Of a DNA stretch of 64,000 nt, positions 26,063-33,252 are shown piece after piece. The notes under the pieces are model-generated. The model was not told the DNA's origin, searched no databases, and worked only from the letters and a program-made list of their open reading frames with translations. Location of the stretch: contig NZ_JAODPB010000006.1 in NCBI RefSeq assembly GCF_025770735.1, positions 124,001 to 188,000 on the forward strand, written 5' to 3'. Source of the DNA: Shouchella tritolerans. GTDB lineage: Bacteria; Bacillota; Bacilli; Bacillales; Bacillaceae_D. Positions within the stretch are counted from its first letter, which is position 1, and each line of letters starts with the position of its first letter. The translations under genes were made by a program, and so were the position numbers.

Positions 26063-26759
26063 CATCTTCCCCCTTTCCATTTGTTTGCTTCCATTTGCAT
26101 GTTGCCTTCATCCCATTCGGCGGCGCTGCGTTTCTTTTTGTCTTGCAAAAAACGTTGGAAGGCGCTATCTTCGGGCAAGCCTCTAACAAATACTAAGAAC
26201 CGCCTCCAAGATAGGCGGTTCTCAAACCCTTCTTTTGTTAAATTTATGCCATAAAACCGGTAGAAATCGGCTTCTAGCGCTGCCCACGCCCAAATGATTA
26301 TCCGCGAATCTTGGTTTTTTTTTGCGCCGCGGCTGATTGTGCGCTTGAGCCTTTGACATCATATCCCCAAAGTTTCATAATGTCAGGCACAATATGTTTA
26401 AAAACGAAATTGACGCCTGCTTTCGACTGTTCGAGATGGGCTAAAAATTCCTTCCCTAACATTAGTTCAATAAATTCATACATTTTTTCTTCTGGCACAG
26501 CCATTTGCGTTTTGCCTCTCACTTTTTGTACACAATGGCGAAAGTAAAATGTCGCAAACTGGAAGGGCATTTCAGTTGGAATTTGAAAATATTCGCCCGC
26601 AAACTTGACATATTGATGCTTTTGTTCATTCGCTAGCTCAGCTAAAGCATCATCATAATCGGCAACTAGCTGTTCCTGTTGGATTTGGGCAAGCTCTTCC
26701 GCTTTTTCATTGAGCAATTGCAAACGGTCCGCCGATTTATTCGCCACCTGGAGCACCAT
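26062..26759 (-). CDS. tail assembly chaperone, -1 frameshift product (gpGT type)
   Basis: Reading the upstream chaperone gene to the run of nine A (minus strand, 26323-26315) and slipping back one base opens an 84-codon extension that ends at TGA 26064-26062, overlapping the tape measure start. The extension reads like a gpT domain: WAALEADFYRFYG, LSWRRFLVFVRGLPEDSAFQR, DKKKRSAAEW. In lambda and many siphophages a few percent of ribosomes make such a fusion, which joins tail tube and tape measure proteins during assembly. The match in frame, position and composition makes this a strong call, although frameshifting itself was not measured. Confidence 0.82.
26298..26759 (-). CDS. tail assembly chaperone, unshifted product (gpG type)
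   Basis: This acidic helical protein of about 153 residues (MVLQVANKSADRLQ to KKTKIRG) lies between the tail tube and tape measure genes, the invariant place of gpG-like chaperones. It has a charged N-terminal helix (EKAEELAQIQQEQL), a conserved middle with PFQFATFYFRHCVQKV and an Ala/Ser/Lys-rich end that carries the slip site. The start is uncertain: TTG 26768, ATG 26759 and GTG 26747 all lie inside the end of the tube gene, and none has a clear site; I used the ATG. The overlap implies coupling to tube synthesis. Confidence 0.75.
   Translation of the reverse strand: MVLQVANKSADRLQLLNEKAEELAQIQQEQLVADYDDALAELANEQKHQYVKFAGEYFQIPTEMPFQFATFYFRHCVQKVRGKTQMAVPEEKMYEFIELMLGKEFLAHLEQSKAGVNFVFKHIVPDIMKLWGYDVKGSSAQSAAAQKKTKIRG
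26313..26324 (-). promoter_or_regulatory. programmed -1 frameshift slip site
   Basis: On the minus strand the sequence is C followed by nine A and CC, read as CAA-AAA-AAA-ACC in the zero frame. Tandem AAA codons permit a -1 slip of both tRNAs (A-AAA-AAA type). The -1 frame stays open for 84 codons beyond it. Confidence 0.8.
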
Positions 26760-27165
26760 CTTCCACAACTGCTTGTTTTGTGTTTACTCGGAACTCGCCA
26801 GAGAACGTATATACACCTTCAGATACAGAACCTTCTTCTTCATACGTGGTAAAGAACCCTGTTAAGGCGTACCCAGCTCCGTTTGCATCTGTATGCTTAA
26901 TAACCGCTTCTTGACCTAATTCAGCTACTCGCTTTAACTCTGTTTGGCCATCATCTTCAAGCAGTGCGATCCCTTCCATCGCCACCGTCTCTCCAACAGA
27001 GGCAGCAATGAATTTTTGGCGGAAAACGCCGCCTCCTTCGACTGTGTCCCCAAGACCAGTTACATCCGCCTCTTCAACCTCTAGTGAGTGTGTGAAAGAC
27101 GTTAATTTCGCTACTACTCGTCCATTTACTTCTACCCGTGTTCCAGCAAATTTCTTTTCTGCCAT
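26737..27165 (-). CDS. major tail tube protein
   Basis: This 142-residue protein is of the size and composition of siphophage tube subunits: beta-rich, acidic, without cysteine. It begins MAEKKFAGTRVEVNGRVVA and ends VEDGAPGGE, with the T-G-L-G-D and F-x-x-Y-E-E-E-G segments common in such proteins. It is first in the tail operon and is followed by the chaperone and tape measure genes. GGAGG lies seven bases before the ATG at 27165; an open frame continues upstream without a better start. Homology is inferred mostly from position and composition. Confidence 0.78.
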   Translation of the reverse strand: MAEKKFAGTRVEVNGRVVAKLTSFTHSLEVEEADVTGLGDTVEGGGVFRQKFIAASVGETVAMEGIALLEDDGQTELKRVAELGQEAVIKHTDANGAGYALTGFFTTYEEEGSVSEGVYTFSGEFRVNTKQAVVEDGAPGGE

Positions 27166-27204
27166 GTCCATTCCTCCAAAATTAATGTTTGTCCGTTTAT
27201 CCAA

Positions 27205-27330
27205 AGCAAAGGTGGTGCCGGCACCAGTAACAAATGGATAACGAATGTGCAGCTTGGTTTTAGCTAACCTTGCTACACTACCATCATAATATGGAACAAG
27301 CGTTCGTACCTGTCATGTTTCTGCCATAAT
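27205..27330 (-). pseudogene. possible 3' remnant of a deleted upstream phage gene
   Basis: In frame with the tail tube gene, the minus strand reads without stop from about 27310 (VPYYDGSVARLAKTKLHIRYPF). In a second frame it reads KAELWQKHDRYERLFHIMMVV and stops near 27275. One of these may be the end of a former connector or terminator gene lost with the head module. Both are short, so this is only a suggestion. Confidence 0.3.
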
Positions 27331-27412
27331 TCTGCCTTTAATATAGCTTCTGTATATAAAATCTACTAAAATAAAGATGACATAATCTTTACTGCGAAAA
27401 GGAGGGGCCTTT

Positions 27413-28261
27413 TTGATATCTCAGACAATGACCTCATATGGCACCACGCTTTCATTGACGGAAAGTGAGATCGTTTTAGAACATAACCGCAAAATATCTA
27501 AGCTAAGTCAAAGGATCGAGATTCCCTATGCTGACCTTAAAAAGGTTATTGTAAAGGAACATCGTTTTAAGTCTGGATATGCTTATTTTCTCCTCAATCA
27601 TGAAGATGAATCTGTTTTTAGAGACCGGGATGCCTTTATTAGTGATATGGCAATTGTCTTTGTCCAAAAAAGGAAGTACAAAGAATTTCTACCTTTTTTA
27701 GACTTTATTGAAAATAAAATTGCTTCCCTTCAGAATATCAATGATAGCAATCATGCAATTACGCTAACCGAATCTCTAGCCCAAGAGCTATTAATGGAAA
27801 CTAAAAAATCATTGGAATACAAAACAGATCAAGGAAAATTAATTATCAAAAAAAATACGATATCACTTACTCATAATCGTCTGTATGTAGGAAACAAGGG
27901 TACGAAAGAGATAGCGATAACATCTATTTCAAGTATTCACTTGTCACAGCCAGGAATTAAAGCAGGGCGTATCCGTTTTTTTATAGAAGGAAGCTTGCAA
28001 GAAAATAAATACCAAGCTTATCTGGCCTCTGAAAATGAGCTTCTAATTACTACACCTAATGATTATCGGACCATGCATGAGGCAAAGCAAGTGATTGAAA
28101 GCCTACGTTTACACCATTCTGAAAAGCTACATAAGACTTTATCTAAACATACATTGGCTTTCTCTCCTGCCGACGAAATTCGCAAATATAAATCATTGCT
28201 TGATGACGGTATCATATCTGAAGAGGAATTTGAGAAAAAGAAGAAGGAATTGCTTGGCTAA
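27413..28261 (+). CDS. PH-like domain protein with C-terminal SHOCT domain
   Basis: This 282-residue cytoplasmic protein has two beta-rich, PH-like halves (residues about 10-105 and 125-230) and a C-terminal SHOCT motif (EIRKYKSLLDDGIISEEEFEKKKKELL). SHOCT domains occur on many membrane- or phage-associated proteins and mediate oligomerisation or targeting. The start is TTG 27413 with AAAAGGAGGGG upstream. It is transcribed against the tail operon, sits between its activator and its first structural gene, and looks more A+T-rich than both sides. It is likely a later insertion or an accessory (moron) gene. Function is unknown. Confidence 0.72.
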   Translation: MISQTMTSYGTTLSLTESEIVLEHNRKISKLSQRIEIPYADLKKVIVKEHRFKSGYAYFLLNHEDESVFRDRDAFISDMAIVFVQKRKYKEFLPFLDFIENKIASLQNINDSNHAITLTESLAQELLMETKKSLEYKTDQGKLIIKKNTISLTHNRLYVGNKGTKEIAITSISSIHLSQPGIKAGRIRFFIEGSLQENKYQAYLASENELLITTPNDYRTMHEAKQVIESLRLHHSEKLHKTLSKHTLAFSPADEIRKYKSLLDDGIISEEEFEKKKKELLG

Positions 28262-28299
28262 AAACAGGCATGGCCGTTTAAACTGTTGAAACAATAAAA

Positions 28300-28327
28300 C
28301 CAGCGTTCATTTGCTCATGAACGCTGG
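28300..28327 (-). terminator. terminator of the ArpU gene
   Basis: A perfect 11-bp stem (28300-28310 with 28317-28327) with a 6-nt loop starts 19 bases after the ArpU stop, followed on the minus strand by TTTTATTGTTTC. It also lies at the end of the convergent PH-SHOCT gene. Confidence 0.85.
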
Positions 28328-28345
28328 CAAAGTGTTGTCTTCCGC

Positions 28346-28771
28346 TCAGATGCCTTCCAACTCCCCGTGTTCTTCCTCCCAAACAGAAAACAAATAGTGT
28401 AGCTTTGTAAACGCCCTGTTTTTTATGCGGTAATATTGGCGCTCGCTAATGAGCATATCCATGTATACTTGATAATCGAACCGGTCTGCCTCTTGCAAAT
28501 AGCGGCGGACAATCAACTCGCGTTCAGCAGGCGGCAAGCGATTGACGCATTGTTCGATCATGTTCATGTAGTTCTTTCTTTTTTGGGCGGCTTCGATATT
28601 TTTTAGCGCCGTCTGTTCGGTTGTAGAAAAGAACGATCGAGCTCCCGTGTGAGCAGGAACGAATTGAAAGCTCTGTGTCGTTTTTGGAAGTTCTTCATAG
28701 GTTAGGGTCAGTCGATAAAGATTGTACGTTTCAAGCTTTTTTTCGACATAGCGTTTTTCTGTTTTGTTCAT
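28346..28771 (-). CDS. ArpU/RinA-like phage late transcription activator
   Basis: This 141-residue protein resembles the ArpU family, sigma-like regulators that turn on phage late operons. The diagnostic C-terminal half has RLPPAERELIVRRYL, then VYMDMLISERQYYRIKNRAF, a region-4-like helix-turn-helix. The N-terminal half is charged and helical. ATG 28771 has AAGGGG at the right distance. It precedes the tail module on the same strand and probably activates its promoter, which must lie between 27166 and 27412. It is separated from the module by its own terminator and an opposing gene. Confidence 0.85.
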   Translation of the reverse strand: MNKTEKRYVEKKLETYNLYRLTLTYEELPKTTQSFQFVPAHTGARSFFSTTEQTALKNIEAAQKRKNYMNMIEQCVNRLPPAERELIVRRYLQEADRFDYQVYMDMLISERQYYRIKNRAFTKLHYLFSVWEEEHGELEGI

Positions 28772-28850
28772 AACCATTCCCCTTCATGCTCTCTTTCCTA
28801 CTAAAAGAGAACGAAGGTTCGCTAAATCAAAGAAAACAAGAAAATTTTCC

Positions 28851-29672
28851 TCAGGCGTGGAAACGCCCTAAAAATGTTTTTAGCCGTTCTGTTTTTGGGT
28901 GGTTTAAGACGTCATCAGGCGTGCCTTGTTCGGCAATGCTGCCTTTATCAAGAAACAAAATCCGGTCAGCGACGTCACGGGCAAAATCCATTTCATGGGT
29001 AATCAACATCATCGTTGTTTTTCCTTCTTCTGCAATATCGCGAATCACTTGGAGCACTTCCCCGACCAGCTCAGGATCAAGGGCTGCCGTTACTTCATCA
29101 AACAGCATCACTTTCGGCTGCATAACCAGCGAACGGGCAATGGCTACACGTTGCTGCTGCCCACCGGACAATTGCGATGGATACATGTCAACTTTGTCGG
29201 CAAGCCCGACTTTTTCAAGCATGGCGACAGCCCGTTCTTTTGCCTCGTCTTTGCTCAAGCCAAGGACGTGGATGGGCGCTTCGATACAATTTTTCATGAT
29301 CGTCATATGGGGAAACAAATTGTATTGTTGAAACACCATCCCGATATTGCCCCGTACTTTGCGCAAATGCTTTTCGTCTGCTGGCTTTAGCTCACCGTTC
29401 ACTTTTTTATGCCAGAGCATTTCTCCATCCACTTCAATCGTCCCTGCCGTTGGCTGCTCCAATGTCATTAGCATGCGAATAATTGTTGTTTTGCCAGATC
29501 CAGACGGGCCGATCAAAGCGATTTTTTCGCCTTTTTTTACGTCAATGTCTAAATTGTTCAAAACGACCGTATCGCCAAATGCTTTTTTCACATTGCGGTA
29601 ACGGACAAGCGTTTCTGCTTGCTCCATTTGTACCACAGCAGCTGGTTCCACTTTCTCCATGACTTCACTCAT
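28851..29672 (-). CDS. ehuA: ectoine-type ABC importer, ATP-binding subunit
   Basis: This 273-residue ATPase powers uptake of a polar solute. Walker A is GPSGSGKTTIIR near residue 54-65, the Q-loop lies in MVFQQYNLFPH, the signature is LSGGQQQRVAIARSL and Walker B is VMLFDEVTAALDP, with the H-loop in ITHEMDFA. It belongs to the polar amino acid type. A 23-residue Val/Glu/Gln-rich N-terminal extension precedes the core. The start overlaps the ehuD stop by four bases (ATGA), with GAGGAG upstream. The ectoine assignment rests on the binding protein and gene order B-C-D-A. Confidence 0.88.
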   Translation of the reverse strand: MSEVMEKVEPAAVVQMEQAETLVRYRNVKKAFGDTVVLNNLDIDVKKGEKIALIGPSGSGKTTIIRMLMTLEQPTAGTIEVDGEMLWHKKVNGELKPADEKHLRKVRGNIGMVFQQYNLFPHMTIMKNCIEAPIHVLGLSKDEAKERAVAMLEKVGLADKVDMYPSQLSGGQQQRVAIARSLVMQPKVMLFDEVTAALDPELVGEVLQVIRDIAEEGKTTMMLITHEMDFARDVADRILFLDKGSIAEQGTPDDVLNHPKTERLKTFLGRFHA

Positions 29673-30349
29673 GTTTTCACTCCTCTAGTTTCGATTTTAT
29701 TGCCGTGCAGCGTACCGACTTTCCGTTCTAAATAGCGAATAAACGCAGCGGATGGATAGCTTAACGCTAAAAATAAGAAACCAACGATCGTAATCGGCTC
29801 TACATAACGCCAATCGCTTGTACCGATTGACTGGGCAACAGCCATCATTTCTACGACAAAAATCGCCGAAAGTAACGGGGTTTCCTTAAATAAGACGATT
29901 AAATAGTTTCCAAGCATTGGAATGACTGGAGGAATAGCTTGGGGCAAAATGATTCGTCTCCATGTTTGGGCACGAGTGAAATTTAATGCCTTGCTTGCTT
30001 CCCATTGGCTTTTAGGAACAGCTTCAATCCCCGAGCGGTAAATTTCTGAAACGTACGTAGCATAATGGAGGCCAAGTACGATGGCGCCTGTTTGGAAGCC
30101 TGTTAATGGCGTTGTATAGTAAACGAAAAACAGTTGGACAAGCGGTGGTGTTGCCCGAATAAATTCAATAATACCGGCAACCGTGAGTGCCAACGGCTTA
30201 AAAGAAGCACGTCGCAAAAGCGTTAAAACGAGGCCAGCTGTTAGCGAAATGCAATAAGCAATGATCGTAGCTGCAATCGTTACTGTAATAGCGGAAAGAA
30301 TTTCAGGAAAGATCGCGATCGCAAATTCCCAATCCCATGGTTTGTTCAT
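29669..30349 (-). CDS. ehuD: ectoine-type ABC importer, permease subunit D
   Basis: This 226-residue permease of the HisM type has about five helices and the EAA loop near residue 105-125 (YRSGIEAVPKSQWEASKAL), which contacts the ATPase. Together with the other permease it forms the channel in the membrane. The start overlaps ehuC by four bases and the end overlaps ehuA by four bases, with AAAGGAGTGAG as ribosome site. Confidence 0.87.
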   Translation of the reverse strand: MNKPWDWEFAIAIFPEILSAITVTIAATIIAYCISLTAGLVLTLLRRASFKPLALTVAGIIEFIRATPPLVQLFFVYYTTPLTGFQTGAIVLGLHYATYVSEIYRSGIEAVPKSQWEASKALNFTRAQTWRRIILPQAIPPVIPMLGNYLIVLFKETPLLSAIFVVEMMAVAQSIGTSDWRYVEPITIVGFLFLALSYPSAAFIRYLERKVGTLHGNKIETRGVKT

Positions 30350-31017
30350 GATGTGCTCACTCCTTTAGAAGCCCGTTTTTCCAGCCAGCGGGCAAGGAAG
30401 ATCAAAGGCAGCGCTAAAATAAAGTAAGCGACCAGCAAGTATGTGTAAATTTCAATTTGGTTGGACAGTGAGTTGTTGCTGCCTCGGAGTACATTGGCTT
30501 GGAACGTCATGTCGGCAAGCGCGATAAAATAAACAAGCGATGTCCCTTTCAATAATTCAATCGCGTTATTGCCAAAACCCGGCAACATCAAACGGACAGC
30601 TTGTGGCAAAATCACAAGCCTCATCCGCTGCCATTTTGACATGTTCAACGAAATGGCAGCTTCCGTCTGGCCAACGGCAATTGAATGAATCGCCCCTCTC
30701 ACCACTTCTGAAGCATACGCGCCGTAATTTAAACCAACGGCAATTGAACCAGCTAAAAAATTGGACATCGACAGGCCAGGGAAAATCATCGGTAGCGCGT
30801 AAACAAAAAAGAACATTTGCACAAGCAACGATGTGCCACGGAACAGCTCAACGAAAACAGCAGCCACACTGCGGACGACTGGATTTTTTGAAGTTCGCAT
30901 CAATCCAGCAACGAGAGCGATGCTGTACGCGACGACAGCGCCTACTAAAAAAACTTGGACCGTGATTTCTAGCCCTTTTAGAATAAACGGCATAAAGCTA
31001 GAAAAGTTATTGAACAT
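30346..31017 (-). CDS. ehuC: ectoine-type ABC importer, permease subunit C
   Basis: This 223-residue permease has the same topology as its partner, with its EAA loop at about residue 115-135 (VRGAIHSIAVGQTEAAISL). GAGGTGAGAGG lies before the ATG at 31017; the open frame runs six codons further upstream but that start lacks a site. A terminator-like hairpin separates it from the binding-protein gene, so its level is probably lower than that of EhuB. Confidence 0.87.
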   Translation of the reverse strand: MFNNFSSFMPFILKGLEITVQVFLVGAVVAYSIALVAGLMRTSKNPVVRSVAAVFVELFRGTSLLVQMFFFVYALPMIFPGLSMSNFLAGSIAVGLNYGAYASEVVRGAIHSIAVGQTEAAISLNMSKWQRMRLVILPQAVRLMLPGFGNNAIELLKGTSLVYFIALADMTFQANVLRGSNNSLSNQIEIYTYLLVAYFILALPLIFLARWLEKRASKGVSTS

Positions 31018-31042
31018 CCTCTCACCTCTTATCAACTAAAAA

Positions 31043-31084
31043 AGGGAGCATGGGATTCCACCTATGTGAGCACCATGCTTCCCT
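31043..31084 (-). terminator. intra-operon hairpin after ehuB
   Basis: An imperfect 11-bp stem (31043-31053 with 31073-31084, one bulge) followed on the minus strand by six T lies nine bases after the ehuB stop and 26 bases before ehuC. It should reduce transcription into the permease genes or protect the 3' end of the ehuB message. Confidence 0.75.
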
Positions 31085-31092
31085 CTTGCCCT

Positions 31093-31926
31093 TTAGGCAT
31101 TGCAGCGATCTTCCATTGTGATGTCTTCAGGAGGCAAATTTGCTTCAGTGAAGCCAAACTGTTCAATGATTTCAAGCAACTCCCCTGAATCAATGAGTTC
31201 TTGCAGAGCGGCATTGTATTCTTCCCGCATCTCTTCTCCTGCTTCCGATTGTGGGAAGACAGCTGCGCCGTAGGCGATTTGCTCTTCGCCGTCAATCACA
31301 GGTTGTGTAAAATCTTCTACAAATTCGACTTTATCTGACGTATTGTTTTGAGCAGCAGAGTTTGCTGTCGCATCAGTAGCGACCATTACATCTGCCTGGC
31401 CATTTTCAACGGCGGCAATATTATCAGCAATGCTGTTTCCGCTGACAAATTGGCTTTCATCTGCTCCTAGTGCGAGCAACATCGCTTCTTGGTTCGCGCC
31501 TGCCATAAGCGCAACACGAATGTCTGGATCTTCCGCAATGTCTTCATAGCTTGTAATGTTTAGCGGGTTGCCTGAGGCGACGACGATTCCTTCCCCGTAT
31601 TGCATTTCAATATTGCCGAAATTACCATTTGCGCACCGTTCTGGCTGGATGTCCATCCCGGCTGTAACAATGTCAAACTGTCCGCTGTTGACGCCTTGGA
31701 TCAATGCTCCAAAATCAACAACAGTCCCTTCAATATCCTCATAGCCCATTTTTTGCAGTACAGCCCGGGCAATTTCAGGGCTGGCTCCCGTTACTTCTCC
31801 CGCGTCTGTGTCAATATAGCCGTAGGGCTCTTCATTTGCCACCCCTACCTGGATTGTGTTTCCGCCGCCACATGCAGCCAATACAACAGCAGACGTTAAT
31901 AAACCGAAGATTCCTGCTTTTTTCAC
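31093..31926 (-). CDS. ehuB: ectoine-type ABC importer, solute-binding lipoprotein
   Basis: This 277-residue lipoprotein (lipobox LAAC, Cys 19) captures the solute outside the membrane. It is a family 3 binding protein with the EhuB-type string TAGMDIQPERC near residue 97-107 and the C-terminal FGFTEANLPPEDIT ending in a cysteine region, which point to ectoine or hydroxyectoine. In a salt- and alkali-tolerant bacterium this would supply osmoprotectant or nitrogen. The start is GTG 31926 with GGAGGAGA upstream. A basic polar amino acid as ligand cannot be excluded. Confidence 0.82.
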   Translation of the reverse strand: MKKAGIFGLLTSAVVLAACGGGNTIQVGVANEEPYGYIDTDAGEVTGASPEIARAVLQKMGYEDIEGTVVDFGALIQGVNSGQFDIVTAGMDIQPERCANGNFGNIEMQYGEGIVVASGNPLNITSYEDIAEDPDIRVALMAGANQEAMLLALGADESQFVSGNSIADNIAAVENGQADVMVATDATANSAAQNNTSDKVEFVEDFTQPVIDGEEQIAYGAAVFPQSEAGEEMREEYNAALQELIDSGELLEIIEQFGFTEANLPPEDITMEDRCNA

Positions 31927-32029
31927 TACTCAATCTCCTCCTGCTGTCCATCACCAAAAACAAGCTATTTTTACTTTCCCAACCAACAGCCTCTTTTTAA
32001 TGAGGACGCTTTTTCGGTCTGTTTTTAAC

Positions 32030-32057
32030 ATGATAGCACAGATACACATTCTTACAA
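32030..32057 (-). promoter_or_regulatory. probable sigma-A promoter of the ehu operon
   Basis: On the minus strand TTGTAA (32057-32052), a 16-bp spacer and TATCAT (32035-32030) with an extended TGC before the -10 stand 104 bp upstream of ehuB. The rest of the 356-bp gap 31927-32282 is A+T-rich and holds no gene that I can support. Confidence 0.5.
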
Positions 32058-32249
32058 ATTTCGTATCACTTAAAATCAGCGCATTTAGTCGCCTATTTCT
32101 TACTTACGTTCGTTGTCGTTCGAGTATGTCTTAATTTCTTATGAATAAGTCCATATCCTCTTTGATACGCAAATATAACTATAATTTTCAATTTTCTTCA
32201 TGTTAATTTTCGGCTTTTTTGCTATTCCTGGGTAGATTTCGAACAAAAA

Positions 32250-32275
32250 GCCCCTTTTCGCTGCTGAAAAGGGGC
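32250..32275 (-). terminator. terminator of the lipoprotein gene
   Basis: A perfect 10-bp stem (32250-32259 with 32266-32275), 6-nt loop and following TTTTTG on the minus strand, seven bases after the stop. Confidence 0.93.
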
Positions 32276-32282
32276 GCATTCG

Positions 32283-33122
32283 CTATTCTTCACTGTCTCC
32301 GTTCGATTGTGCCTCTTGTTCCAACTCGGCTTGTTGTTGCTCCATCCTTTTCTGTGCTTCTTCTACATCGATTGCTTCGTTTATGACTTCCTCTGGCACA
32401 TGAATGTCTTCTACTTCGTTAAATTGGCTATACGTGGTTGTAAGCGATTGTGTTTGCACGTCTGCTTCCTCTTCATTTTCTTGCTGGTTAGGCACCTGAA
32501 ATCCTAACGTCATTGTTGTCTTTTTTTGCAACAGGGAGCTTTTGTCAATCACAATTTCGATATCAAAATCGGTTACTTCTAAGCCCATCTCTTTTGCTTG
32601 TTGGCCTCCAGCCATTTCCAAAGCCAACTCCTTTAATTCCTCGTCCTCCGTTCCTGAGGCAGAGAGGATACAGTCATCGCCTTTGTCATTTAGTTCAAGC
32701 TGATCGCTATACTGTTTCAGCATGTCCAGTTGCGCTTCAGCAGGGCGGAGGCTTTCCGCGCCCGTTATGCCAGCTTCTTCCGCATCAAACTTAATCCATT
32801 CACCTATGCTTGGCTCTTCATAATAGTAAATGCCGTCTTCAATAAACTCCCTGTTGGCATCTGTTTCTCCACTTACAGCATCGGGCTGCCTATGTTCGTT
32901 CGTTAAAGCTACCGGATCCCTTGTAAGTTGAAGGGACGCATTGTTTTCAAAATCATCGCTATGCACAGCCGTTTCTACGGCATAACTGTCCAAATTTCCC
33001 ATCGCTTCATTTGAATCGGTTAACAGCTGCTCGATTTCTTCGCCAGTTGCATTGTCACCGCAAGCAGTAAGCGCCCCTGCGCTCACCAGTACCGAAACAA
33101 CTGCAAGTCCATATTTTTTCAT
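32283..33122 (-). CDS. DUF6612-like lipoprotein
   Basis: This 279-residue lipoprotein has a clear signal (lipobox ALTAC, Cys 21) and a mature part that looks like the LppX/LolA-type half-barrel fold: an N-terminal helix with LLTDSNEAMGNLDSYAVE, then alternating strands. The C-terminal 40 residues are very acidic and rich in Gln (QKRMEQQQAELEQEAQSNG). Such Bacillaceae lipoproteins (DUF6612) are of unknown role. AAGGAGG lies upstream of the ATG at 33122; the open frame starts earlier, but those residues do not form a signal peptide. Confidence 0.75.
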   Translation of the reverse strand: MKKYGLAVVSVLVSAGALTACGDNATGEEIEQLLTDSNEAMGNLDSYAVETAVHSDDFENNASLQLTRDPVALTNEHRQPDAVSGETDANREFIEDGIYYYEEPSIGEWIKFDAEEAGITGAESLRPAEAQLDMLKQYSDQLELNDKGDDCILSASGTEDEELKELALEMAGGQQAKEMGLEVTDFDIEIVIDKSSLLQKKTTMTLGFQVPNQQENEEEADVQTQSLTTTYSQFNEVEDIHVPEEVINEAIDVEEAQKRMEQQQAELEQEAQSNGDSEE

Positions 33123-33252
33123 CGCCTTTACGTCCTCCTTTAAACCTTTGTTCGTTGCCACTTGTGCCACACTAACACAAGTGCCTGTAACAAAAAAAGG
33201 AGTAAGCGCCATTTCCAGCTACTTTATAGATTCGTTTGTTATTTTTGCATAT

